Part shown: piece by piece, positions 1 to 4,768 of the stretch
Numbering within the stretch: the stretch's first letter is position 1
How the letters are laid out: each line of letters starts with the position of its first letter
NCBI GenBank assembly: GCA_030152505.1
Contig: JASLJO010000099.1
Location: 1 to 5,017, forward strand
DNA from: Solirubrobacterales bacterium
GTDB taxonomy: Bacteria; Actinomycetota; Thermoleophilia; Solirubrobacterales; 70-9
Direction: 5' to 3'
DNA length: 5,017 nucleotides
Translations under genes and position numbers: made by a program
The notes under the pieces: generated by a model
What the model was told of the DNA's origin: nothing
Database searches by the model: none
What the model saw: only the letters and a program-made list of their open reading frames with translations

Positions 1-57
1 CGAGCACTTTGATCCGCACCGTGTCGCCGATCGAAACGGTGCGGATCAAAGTGCTCG
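1..57. repeat. Perfect 22-bp inverted repeat at window edge
   Basis: Positions 1-22 are the exact reverse complement of 36-57, with a 13-nt loop (23-35). The right arm encodes conserved S1-domain sequence (TVRIKVLD), while the left arm reads STLIRTV in the same frame, which does not resemble the usual S1 sequence at that point. A perfect fold-back at the very end of a sequence is typical of a chimeric read or assembly end artefact. A real hairpin in rpsA is possible but less likely. Confidence 0.85.
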
Positions 58-782
58 ACATCGACCGTGACCGGCAGCGGATCTCGCTCGGCCTCAAGCA
101 GACGCAGGAGGACCCGTGGCAGCGGGTGATCAGCACCCATCGTCCCGGCGACGTGCTCGAGGGAACGGTCACCAAGGTCGTCGCCTTTGGCGCCTTCGTC
201 GAGATCCTGCCGGGGGTCGAGGGCCTGGTCCACATCTCCGAGCTTGCCGACCACCACGTCGAGAACCCCAGCGAGGTGGTCGAGCCGAATTCGAACCTGA
301 ACGTGAAGATCCTCGAGATCGACGAGGAGCGGCGGCGGCTCTCGCTCAGCATCAAGCGGGTCGAGGGGCAGAACATGCCGATGGGCGACCTTGGCGAGCA
401 GATTCAGGCCGCTGAGGGTTCGGATGACGCTTCCGACGATGACTCTCAGGCCGCGGGTCCTGTCGGCGCAGGGGACCCACCGTCTCCTGCGGTAGCTGAA
501 GCTTCCTCGGAGACGGTTCCCCCTATGGCGCCACCCGCTGGAGAGGACGTCCCTGAGCCCCCTGCTGAGGTCGAGGAGCCTGTGGCCGAGGTCCCCGCTG
601 AGGAGCCTGAAGCTGAGGAGCCCGACGTCGTAGCTGAGGAGCCTGGGGCCGTTGCGGAGGAGCCTGAGGTCGAGGTCTCGGCTGAGCAGGCTGAGGAGCC
701 TGGGGTGGAGGCGCCGGCTGAGGAGCCTGAGGCTGAGGAGCCTGCTGAGCAGGTTGAGGAGTCCGACTCCGTCGAGTCCTGA
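3..782 (+). CDS. rpsA: 30S ribosomal protein S1, C-terminal part (5' truncated)
   Basis: Ribosomal protein S1 binds mRNA on the small ribosomal subunit and helps initiation, through repeated S1/OB-fold domains. The frame is open from the left edge, so the N-terminal domains are missing. Numbering from the TTG at 9, residues about 10-38 end one S1 domain (KVLDIDRDRQRISLGLKQT, then EDPW). Residues 46-117 are a complete last S1 domain, with GTVTKVVAFGAFVE, GLVHISEL and the closing RRRLSLSIKR. Residues about 123-257 form a low-complexity acidic tail rich in Glu, Pro and Ala with repeated EEP units; it is probably disordered. The TTG at 9 is not a real start. The first few residues are doubtful because the DNA at 1-22 is an exact inverted copy of 36-57. 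The stop TGA is 780-782, and coaE follows after 8 nt. Identity is secure; the role of the tail is unknown. Confidence 0.95.
   Translation, partial: STLIRTVSPIETVRIKVLDIDRDRQRISLGLKQTQEDPWQRVISTHRPGDVLEGTVTKVVAFGAFVEILPGVEGLVHISELADHHVENPSEVVEPNSNLNVKILEIDEERRRLSLSIKRVEGQNMPMGDLGEQIQAAEGSDDASDDDSQAAGPVGAGDPPSPAVAEASSETVPPMAPPAGEDVPEPPAEVEEPVAEVPAEEPEAEEPDVVAEEPGAVAEEPEVEVSAEQAEEPGVEAPAEEPEAEEPAEQVEESDSVES
597..744 (+). repeat. Short direct repeats encoding the EEP-rich tail of S1
   Basis: The 13-mer GCTGAGGAGCCTG occurs exactly five times, at 597-609, 633-645, 690-702, 717-729 and 732-744, all in the same reading frame. A near copy lies at 612-623. The blocks at 597-622 and 717-742 are offset by exactly 120 bp (40 codons) and differ at one base. 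The repeats encode AEEPE/AEEPG units. Because identity is kept at the DNA level, recent expansion by slippage or recombination is likely, and tail length may vary between strains. Confidence 0.85.
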
Positions 783-800
783 GCCGGGCTGTGGCCCGGC
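783..800 (+). promoter_or_regulatory. Hairpin with the coaE start codon in its loop
   Basis: GCCGGGC (783-789) pairs perfectly with GCCCGGC (794-800), leaving the tetraloop TGTG (790-793). The loop contains the GTG start of coaE (791-793). The stem begins directly after the rpsA stop (780-782), and no Shine-Dalgarno precedes coaE. A ribosome finishing rpsA would cover and open this stem, which suggests translational coupling by termination and reinitiation. The structure is read from the sequence; its function is inferred. There is no T-run, so it is not an intrinsic terminator. Confidence 0.5.
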
Positions 801-1375
801 CGCTGACAATCGGGCTCACCGGGGGGATTGCGGCTGGGAAGTCGGAGGCTCTGGCTGCGTTCGAGCGGCTGGGGGCAGCGACGATCTCCAGTGACGCCGT
901 CGTGCACGAGCTGCTCGGGACCGAGCCGTTGCTGTCGCGTCTGGCCGAGCGGTGGGGAGAGGACGTGGTGCCCGACGGCACGGTCGACCGGGGCAGGATC
1001 GGCTCGATCGTATTCGCCGATCCCGGGGAGCTGGAGTGGCTCGAGGCGCAGATCCATCCGCTGGTCGGCGAACGGATCGGCAGCTGGCTTGCAGCGCTGC
1101 CCGACGAGGCCGGCGTCGCGGTGGTCGAGGTGCCGCTGCTGTTCGAGTCCGGCATGGAGGAGGTCTTCGACACGACCGTCGCCGTGATCGCCACCGACGA
1201 GGTCCGCCGCGAGCGTGCCGCCGGGCGCGGCCACACGCTCGTCGACGAGCGCGAGGCGCGCCAGCTCGCGCAGGCGGAAAAGGCGACGCGGGCCGAGCAC
1301 GTGGTGGAGAACGACGGCAGCGTCGAGGATCTCGAGCGTGAGCTGTCCGTGCTGATCGAGAAGCTCGGTGGATGA
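791..1375 (+). CDS. coaE: Dephospho-CoA kinase
   Basis: Catalyses the last step of coenzyme A synthesis, the ATP-dependent 3'-phosphorylation of dephospho-CoA, in the cytosol. The 194-residue product has the P-loop GGIAAGKS at 11-18, the acidic residue of the substrate site in ISSDAVVHELL (D35), and the family's VVEVPLLFESG segment. It also has a lid/C-terminal region with RRERAAGRG and a terminal QAEKATRAEHVVENDGS block matching the usual Q..K..A..V..N.G pattern. Length fits the single-domain enzyme; the C-terminal GrpB/UPF0157-like extension found in mycobacterial CoaE is absent. The GTG start is chosen because the P-loop then lies at the normal distance from the N-terminus and no closer start exists. 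It follows rpsA by 8 nt, and its stop overlaps the next ATG as ATGA. Confidence 0.95.
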   Translation: MARPLTIGLTGGIAAGKSEALAAFERLGAATISSDAVVHELLGTEPLLSRLAERWGEDVVPDGTVDRGRIGSIVFADPGELEWLEAQIHPLVGERIGSWLAALPDEAGVAVVEVPLLFESGMEEVFDTTVAVIATDEVRRERAAGRGHTLVDEREARQLAQAEKATRAEHVVENDGSVEDLERELSVLIEKLGG

Positions 1376-1956
1376 GACGGAAGGCGAGGCGTCGTCGCCG
1401 GCGCCTGCTCGTCGCCGGCACGGCGGTCGTGGCAGGGATCGCGGTCGGCCTTGCGCTCGGTCTGCCGGGCAAATTCGACGACGTGATCCAGGAGCTGACC
1501 TTGCCGCTTCGCCACGAGGACATCATCCGCCAGCAGGCCGCCGACAAGCACGTCGACGCCTCGCTGATCGCCGCGGTGATCTACGCCGAGTCGCGCTTCG
1601 AAGACCAGACCTCGAAGGCCGGCGCCCGCGGGCTGATGCAGATCACGCCGGCGACCGCGAACGAGATCGAGCGGCTCAGCGGCGGTACGACCTTCAGGCT
1701 GGAGGATCTGGGCGATCCGGAAATCAACATCCGCTATGGCACCTTCTACCTGCATGAACTTCTCGTGCGCTACGACGGCAACGAGGTGGCGGCGATCGCC
1801 GCTTACAACGCCGGCCCGACCCAGGTCGACGAATGGGGTGGGGCGGACTTGACGATCGACCAGATCCCGTTGGACGAAACGCGCGGCTACGTCGCCGCGG
1901 TGCTCGACAAGCAGCGGGTTTACCGCGAGAAGTACCCCAAGGAGCTGGGATATTGA
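1372..1956 (+). CDS. Membrane-anchored lytic transglycosylase (SLT domain)
   Basis: Predicted to cleave the MurNAc-GlcNAc bond of peptidoglycan non-hydrolytically, giving 1,6-anhydroMurNAc ends. The 194-residue protein starts with a strongly basic stretch (residues 2-11, nearly all Arg/Lys) and one hydrophobic segment at about 12-31. This fits a signal anchor with the domain outside the membrane. The Slt70-like GH23 domain follows, with catalytic Glu73 in AVIYAESRF, then GLMQITP (87-93), AYNAGP (144-149) and ETRGYV (169-174). All core motifs are intact, so it should be active. The ATG overlaps the coaE stop (ATGA), with a weak GAGAAG at 1358-1363 upstream. Its 3' end overlaps the transporter start by 4 nt. 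The family is clear; its role (growth, division, secretion-site opening) cannot be read from the sequence. Confidence 0.93.
   Translation: MRRKARRRRRRLLVAGTAVVAGIAVGLALGLPGKFDDVIQELTLPLRHEDIIRQQAADKHVDASLIAAVIYAESRFEDQTSKAGARGLMQITPATANEIERLSGGTTFRLEDLGDPEINIRYGTFYLHELLVRYDGNEVAAIAAYNAGPTQVDEWGGADLTIDQIPLDETRGYVAAVLDKQRVYREKYPKELGY
1939..1944 (+). promoter_or_regulatory. Shine-Dalgarno that sets the TTG start of the MFS gene
   Basis: AAGGAG at 1939-1944 lies 8 nt before TTG 1953-1955, inside the 3' end of the transglycosylase gene. It is the strongest ribosome site in the window and supports the TTG start over the in-frame ATG at 1833. Starting at 1833 would add 40 residues that overlap the transglycosylase coding region and lack hydrophobic character. 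Confidence 0.8.
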
Positions 1957-3323
1957 GCACGCCGCCGCGCCCTCGTCTCGCCGCCCTGGCGGTGGCGGTC
2001 GGCCTCGTGCTCGCCGACTCCTCGATCGTCGTCCTGGCGCTGCCGCAGATCTACCGCGAGCTCGACACGAGCGTCGCCGGGGTCACCTGGGTACTGGTCT
2101 CCTTCAACCTGGTGATGGCGCTGGCCGCCGTCCCGGCGGCCCACCTCGCCCGCCGGATCGGGCCGGGCCGGGCCGCCGCGATCGGCCTCGCCGTCTTCGC
2201 CGGCGCGGGCATCGCCTGCGGCCTCTCTGAGCACCTCAGCACGCTGATCGCCGCCCGCTGCGTGCAGGCGCTGGGTGGCGCCGCCGCGGTGACCGCCGTG
2301 CTGGAGCTTCTGCCCGCCACGGTTGGCTCCGAGCGCCGCGCGGTCGCGGTCTGGGCCATGGCCGGGGCCACCGGGGCCGCGCTCGGGCCGGCGGTCGGCG
2401 GCCTGCTCACCGAGCTTGTCTCCTGGCAGTCGATCTTCCTGATCCAGGCGCCGATCGCGATCGCCGCCGGGATCCCCGTGCTCGCCGTCGCCCGCCACGA
2501 GGCGTCGACCGGGATAGTCGAGGCCGAGCTGCGCCGCACCGGTCGCCCGCACGTGCTCGCCAATCTGGCCCTGGCGATGGTCTCGGCAGCGATCGCCGCG
2601 GCTCTCTTCCTGCTCGTGCTGCTCCTGATCGAAGGTTGGCGCCTGAGCCCGATCGGCGCCGCGATCGTCGTCTCGGCGATACCGCTGTCGGCGCTGCTTG
2701 GCGCCCGCATCGGGCCGGGCGTGGGCAGCGAGAGGGCGCGCGCGGCGGCGGGGGCGATTCTGGTCGCGGGCGGCCTCGGTGGCCTGGCGCTCTTGCCAAA
2801 GGCGACCGTGGCCTTGACTCTGCCGCCTCAGCTGCTGGTCGGCGTCGGCCTCGCCCTGGTGCTCTCGGCGCTGACCGAGACCGCTCTGATGGGACGGGCG
2901 CCGCAGGCGATCCACGGCGGCTGGACGATCTCCGCCCGCCATGCCGGTGTGGCGATCGGCCTGATCGTGCTCACCCCGGTCTTCACGGCCGACATCGCCC
3001 AGCAGCGCCACGATGCGATCGACGCCGGCACCGCCGTCGTGCTGGACGCCAGGGTCGATCCGCTGCTCAAGCTGGAGCTGGCGCAGCGGATCGAGGACCG
3101 TCTCGAAGGCGAGCGGGGCAAGGTGCCGACGATCGGTCCCGCCTTCGAACCGCTGCCGAGCGATCCCGAAGACCGCGCCGACGTGATCGGCCTGCGCGAA
3201 GAACTGCAGGATCAGCTCGACCGCGCCGCCACCCACGCCTTCAGTCCCTCCTTCGGCCTCGGCGCCCTGCTCGGCCTGTTGGCTCTGATCCCGATCGGCC
3301 TGGCTCGGAGGGTGGATCTATGA
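1953..3323 (+). CDS. MFS transporter, DHA2-like, with large extracytoplasmic loop
   Basis: Likely a proton-coupled exporter of the major facilitator superfamily; substrate unknown. From TTG 1953 it is 456 residues with about 12 hydrophobic segments (near 8-30, 43-66, 74-91, 98-121, 131-153, 157-180, 202-226, 232-252, 263-281, 287-311, 327-347, 432-451). LADSSIVVLALP (20-31) matches the LDxTIVNVALP signature of DHA2 drug:H+ antiporters, and motif C is clear (GATGAALGPAVGG, 138-150). Motif A in loop 2-3 is degenerate: AHLARRIG lacks the usual Gly and Asp. Motif B keeps R102 and Q105. Residues about 348-431 form an unusually long charged, helix-rich loop between the last two segments, outside the membrane if the N-terminus is inside. 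It overlaps the gene before it (TTGA) and the one after it (ATGA), so it is very probably co-translated with them. Drug efflux or export of an envelope component are both possible. Confidence 0.88.
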   Translation: MSTPPRPRLAALAVAVGLVLADSSIVVLALPQIYRELDTSVAGVTWVLVSFNLVMALAAVPAAHLARRIGPGRAAAIGLAVFAGAGIACGLSEHLSTLIAARCVQALGGAAAVTAVLELLPATVGSERRAVAVWAMAGATGAALGPAVGGLLTELVSWQSIFLIQAPIAIAAGIPVLAVARHEASTGIVEAELRRTGRPHVLANLALAMVSAAIAAALFLLVLLLIEGWRLSPIGAAIVVSAIPLSALLGARIGPGVGSERARAAAGAILVAGGLGGLALLPKATVALTLPPQLLVGVGLALVLSALTETALMGRAPQAIHGGWTISARHAGVAIGLIVLTPVFTADIAQQRHDAIDAGTAVVLDARVDPLLKLELAQRIEDRLEGERGKVPTIGPAFEPLPSDPEDRADVIGLREELQDQLDRAATHAFSPSFGLGALLGLLALIPIGLARRVDL

Positions 3324-3844
3324 GCACCGGGAGCAGGGGAGGGTTCCTGGTGGCCGCCGCAGTCGCGGCGTCGCTCGTACTCGTCTTCGCCTACCTCGCC
3401 GCCGGGGGCTCCTCCTATGAGCCCGCCAAGGTGCAGGACCCCTGCAAGCCGCGCCCCTGGCGCAACCCCGAAGGCCTCGAGCAGATCGCCGAACAGTTCT
3501 CACTCTCGGCGCTCGACGGCGCCGCCTGCAAGCTCGGCGTCAGCCGCGAGACTTTGGCGCGGGCGCTGGCGACGCCCGCCTCGCGCGAACGCTTCGTCAA
3601 GCGCTATGGCATCGACGACGCCGAGCTGGCGCGGGCGATCCGCGCCGGTCTGCTGCGGGCGGTCGACGACGCTGAACGCGCCGGGGCGCTTAGCCCCCTG
3701 CTGGCCGGCCCATTGCGAGCGACGCTACGGCAGATCCCGATCGACCAAGCAATCGAACTGATCCAAAACGCCCGTTCCCTCCTCGACAATCTCCAGACCT
3801 TCCTGGGTCCGGCCGGAGGGCTCCTGGAACAGTTCCTCCCCTGA
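3320..3844 (+). CDS. Membrane-anchored extracytoplasmic protein of unknown function
   Basis: I do not recognise a family. The 174-residue product has a short basic N-terminus and one hydrophobic segment (about 8-28, ending AYLAAGG), so it is probably a signal anchor or uncleaved signal peptide. The rest is soluble and mostly helical, with two cysteines (C42 in DPCKPRPW, C70 in DGAACKLGVS) that could form a disulphide outside the cell. CKLGVSRETLARALA (70-84) looks like a helix-turn-helix, but the predicted location makes DNA binding unlikely. The C-terminus (LDNLQTFLGPAGGLLEQFLP) is amphipathic. ATG 3320 overlaps the MFS stop (ATGA), with GGAGG at 3307-3311, 8 nt upstream. The tight coupling suggests that it works with the transporter, and perhaps with the transglycosylase. 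It is the last gene of the operon. Confidence 0.85.
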   Translation: MSTGSRGGFLVAAAVAASLVLVFAYLAAGGSSYEPAKVQDPCKPRPWRNPEGLEQIAEQFSLSALDGAACKLGVSRETLARALATPASRERFVKRYGIDDAELARAIRAGLLRAVDDAERAGALSPLLAGPLRATLRQIPIDQAIELIQNARSLLDNLQTFLGPAGGLLEQFLP

Positions 3845-3869
3845 GCCGAGCTCATCCAGCTATCAACGA

Positions 3870-3987
3870 CCGGGCCGATCCCGGTAGGGGTGAAACGTCT
3901 TGTACTTTTTCGTCGACTGCCCCCGGGCGTCAGCAGAAATCCGCATCCTCGAAAAGTTAAGTGGAACCCCTACCGGGATCGGCCCGG
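3870..3987. repeat. 118-bp fold-back element with 22-bp perfect inverted arms
   Basis: Positions 3870-3891 are the exact reverse complement of 3966-3987; the 74 nt between them are about 51% G+C by hand count, well below the flanking genes. Symmetry continues imperfectly inward: ACTTTTTCG at 3904-3912 answers CGAAAAGT at 3950-3957 with one extra T. Each arm also holds its own small dyad, CCGGG-N5-CCCGG (3870-3884 and 3973-3987). It fills most of the gap between two convergent genes. No target-site duplication is visible, and neither arm is directly followed by a T-run. It could be a MITE-like remnant, a structured RNA, or a bidirectional Rho-type or structural terminator. Confidence 0.75.
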
Positions 3988-3997
3988 GTAGATCTAC
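3988..3997. repeat. 10-bp perfect palindrome over the XRE stop codon
   Basis: GTAGATCTAC reads the same on both strands and includes the minus-strand stop TAG (3994-3996). It directly abuts the fold-back element. It may be chance, or the edge of that element. Confidence 0.4.
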
Positions 3998-4242
3998 TTC
4001 TTGAAGACGAATCGCTGGCTTTTGACGTTCCAGGAGATGCCGGTGCAGAGCTCTTCCGGCGTCACGCCGAGGGCGCTGGAGAGCTTGATGATGGTGCCGA
4101 GCCGCGGCTCGCGCCCGCCTCGCTCCAGCAGCGATATCTCGGTGCGGTGCAGATCGCAGCGAAAGCCCAGCTCCTCCTGAGAGACCCCGGCTTTCGAGCG
4201 GGCCTTGCGCAGGCTGACGGCAAATCGGTCGCGTGGTTTCAT
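3994..4242 (-). CDS. XRE/Cro-type helix-turn-helix regulator
   Basis: A small DNA-binding protein of 82 residues that is almost all HTH_3 domain. Helices fall at about 5-17, 21-28 (SQEELGFR), 32-41 (recognition helix HRTEISLLER), 47-58 and 62-67 (TPEELC). The family signature of a Q at the start of helix 2 and ISLLERGGREP after the recognition helix is intact. A short tail (GISWNVKSQRFVFKK) follows, with no effector, peptidase or sensor domain. The ATG at 4242 has no good Shine-Dalgarno. It lies downstream of the DoxX-like gene on the same strand (85-bp gap) and is convergent with the operon. No toxin or partner gene is next to it. Its coding sequence and surroundings look less GC-rich than the neighbours, which may indicate later acquisition. 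Targets are unknown; autoregulation is common in the family. Confidence 0.88.
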   Translation of the reverse strand: MKPRDRFAVSLRKARSKAGVSQEELGFRCDLHRTEISLLERGGREPRLGTIIKLSSALGVTPEELCTGISWNVKSQRFVFKK

Positions 4243-4327
4243 CGGCGGAATTCTCTGTGTTTGACGACAGCGGTACTACAGACAGCGAGCTTCAAACCGA
4301 AACTCTTACGTTTATCCTATCCAGGGG
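4243..4327 (-). promoter_or_regulatory. Candidate promoter and operator region of the XRE gene
   Basis: This 85-bp gap is more AT-rich than its surroundings. On the minus strand TAGGAT (4314-4319) resembles an actinobacterial -10, with no convincing -35 upstream. The heptamer GACAGCG is repeated at 4266-4272 and 4281-4287 (15-bp step, about one and a half helical turns), between that -10 and the start codon. These repeats could be half-sites for the XRE protein itself. Both points are weak pattern matches. Confidence 0.3.
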
Positions 4328-4696
4328 TCAGCTGCGGGTGGCCCGCCAGACCCACAGCATCGCCAGGGGCTGCAGCGGCAGGCGGGCCCAGAGTGCCCAG
4401 CGCGGTACCCGGTCCAGGTCCAAGCCGCGCACGTGCTCGGGGTTGAGCGCCATGTGGACGTTGGCGGGGAAGACCGCGGCCAGCAGCGCCAGCAGCCACC
4501 AGCGGGCCAAGCGCCGCGTCCGCGCCGGTACCACGGCGGCACCGCCGGCGAGCTCCGCCAGCCCGCTGACGATCACCGCCTCGCGGTGGCGCGGCAGCGA
4601 GGGCGGCATCATCGCCTCGTAGCTGCGGGGGATGACGAAGTGCATCGTCCCGGCGAGGGCGAAGAATCCGGCGAGGGCTTTCTGCGAGCGGCTCAC
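4328..4696 (-). CDS. DoxX-like family integral membrane protein
   Basis: The 122-residue protein has four hydrophobic segments (about 6-20, 40-58, 65-83 and 103-118), the expected size and topology of DoxX-like proteins. Family landmarks are GTMHFVIPRSYEAMMPPSLP near the first segment, SGLAELAGG (44-52) at the second, R61-R64 before the third, and FPANVHMAL (76-84) at its end. Biochemical roles in this group are poorly defined; links to quinone/thiosulphate chemistry and oxidative stress exist for some members, but nothing here selects one. The GTG at 4696 is the only start that keeps the first membrane segment; there is no Shine-Dalgarno. TAGCCT lies 7 nt upstream, which fits a leaderless transcript. 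It is divergent from uvrB and may be co-transcribed with the XRE gene downstream. Confidence 0.88.
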   Translation of the reverse strand: MSRSQKALAGFFALAGTMHFVIPRSYEAMMPPSLPRHREAVIVSGLAELAGGAAVVPARTRRLARWWLLALLAAVFPANVHMALNPEHVRGLDLDRVPRWALWARLPLQPLAMLWVWRATRS

Positions 4697-4703
4697 GGCG
4701 GGC

Positions 4704-4760
4704 AGGCTAGCGCCTGGCGACTTTCCCGTCGCATTGGCGGGAAAGTCGCCACGCTAAGGT
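4704..4760. promoter_or_regulatory. Divergent doxX-like/uvrB promoter region with central dyad
   Basis: A perfect 14-bp inverted repeat (4715-4728 and 4738-4751, loop 4729-4737) sits in the middle of the gap. TAGCG/CGCTA (4708-4712 and 4752-4756) extends it beyond a 2-nt bulge. On the minus strand TAGCCT (4704-4709) is a -10-like hexamer 7 nt before GTG 4696; on the plus strand TAAGGT (4755-4760) is one 8 nt before ATG 4769. The dyad covers where both -35 regions would be. It is read as a shared operator between two leaderless promoters. AAGGT could instead be the uvrB Shine-Dalgarno, with the dyad acting as an RNA hairpin. No LexA-type GAAC-N4-GTTC box is present. Confidence 0.5.
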
Positions 4761-4768
4761 CACCCCCG

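Noticed and set aside
446..1300. Long minus-strand open frame opposite rpsA and coaE, and the overlapping one at 523-1755
   Set aside because: They are antisense to well-supported genes and have low-complexity Ser/Ala/Gly/Pro or Arg-rich translations without any domain; they arise from high-GC codon bias and the EEP repeats.
1833..1952. Upstream ATG start for the MFS gene
   Set aside because: It would overlap the transglycosylase by about 120 nt and add a non-hydrophobic stretch; TTG 1953 has AAGGAG at the right distance and begins just before the first membrane segment.
1920..3236. 438-codon minus-strand open frame opposite the MFS gene
   Set aside because: The translation is a Gly/Arg/Asp/Gln-rich shadow with no membrane segments or motifs, while the plus strand has clear MFS motifs.
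2636..3319. In-frame upstream extension of the 174-residue protein gene
   Set aside because: The extension is an Arg-rich shadow of the MFS gene; ATG 3320 has GGAGG 8 nt upstream and begins a normal signal-anchor.
3870..3910. Classic intrinsic terminator for the operon (small GC dyad followed by TTTTT at 3906-3910)
   Set aside because: The T-run begins 21 nt after the small CCGGG-N5-CCCGG hairpin, too far for a standard intrinsic terminator; the region is better described as part of the fold-back element.
3845..3993. tRNA or other known RNA gene in the convergent gap
   Set aside because: No cloverleaf, CCA end or T-loop GTTCRA sequence is visible; only the inverted repeat explains the structure.
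3961..4446. Plus-strand open frame across the XRE and DoxX-like genes
   Set aside because: It is antisense to two genes with recognisable domains and has no domain of its own.
3994..4696. Toxin-antitoxin pair formed by the XRE and DoxX-like genes
   Set aside because: The second protein is a four-TM DoxX-like membrane protein, the genes are 85 bp apart, and the order and sizes do not match known XRE-antitoxin modules.
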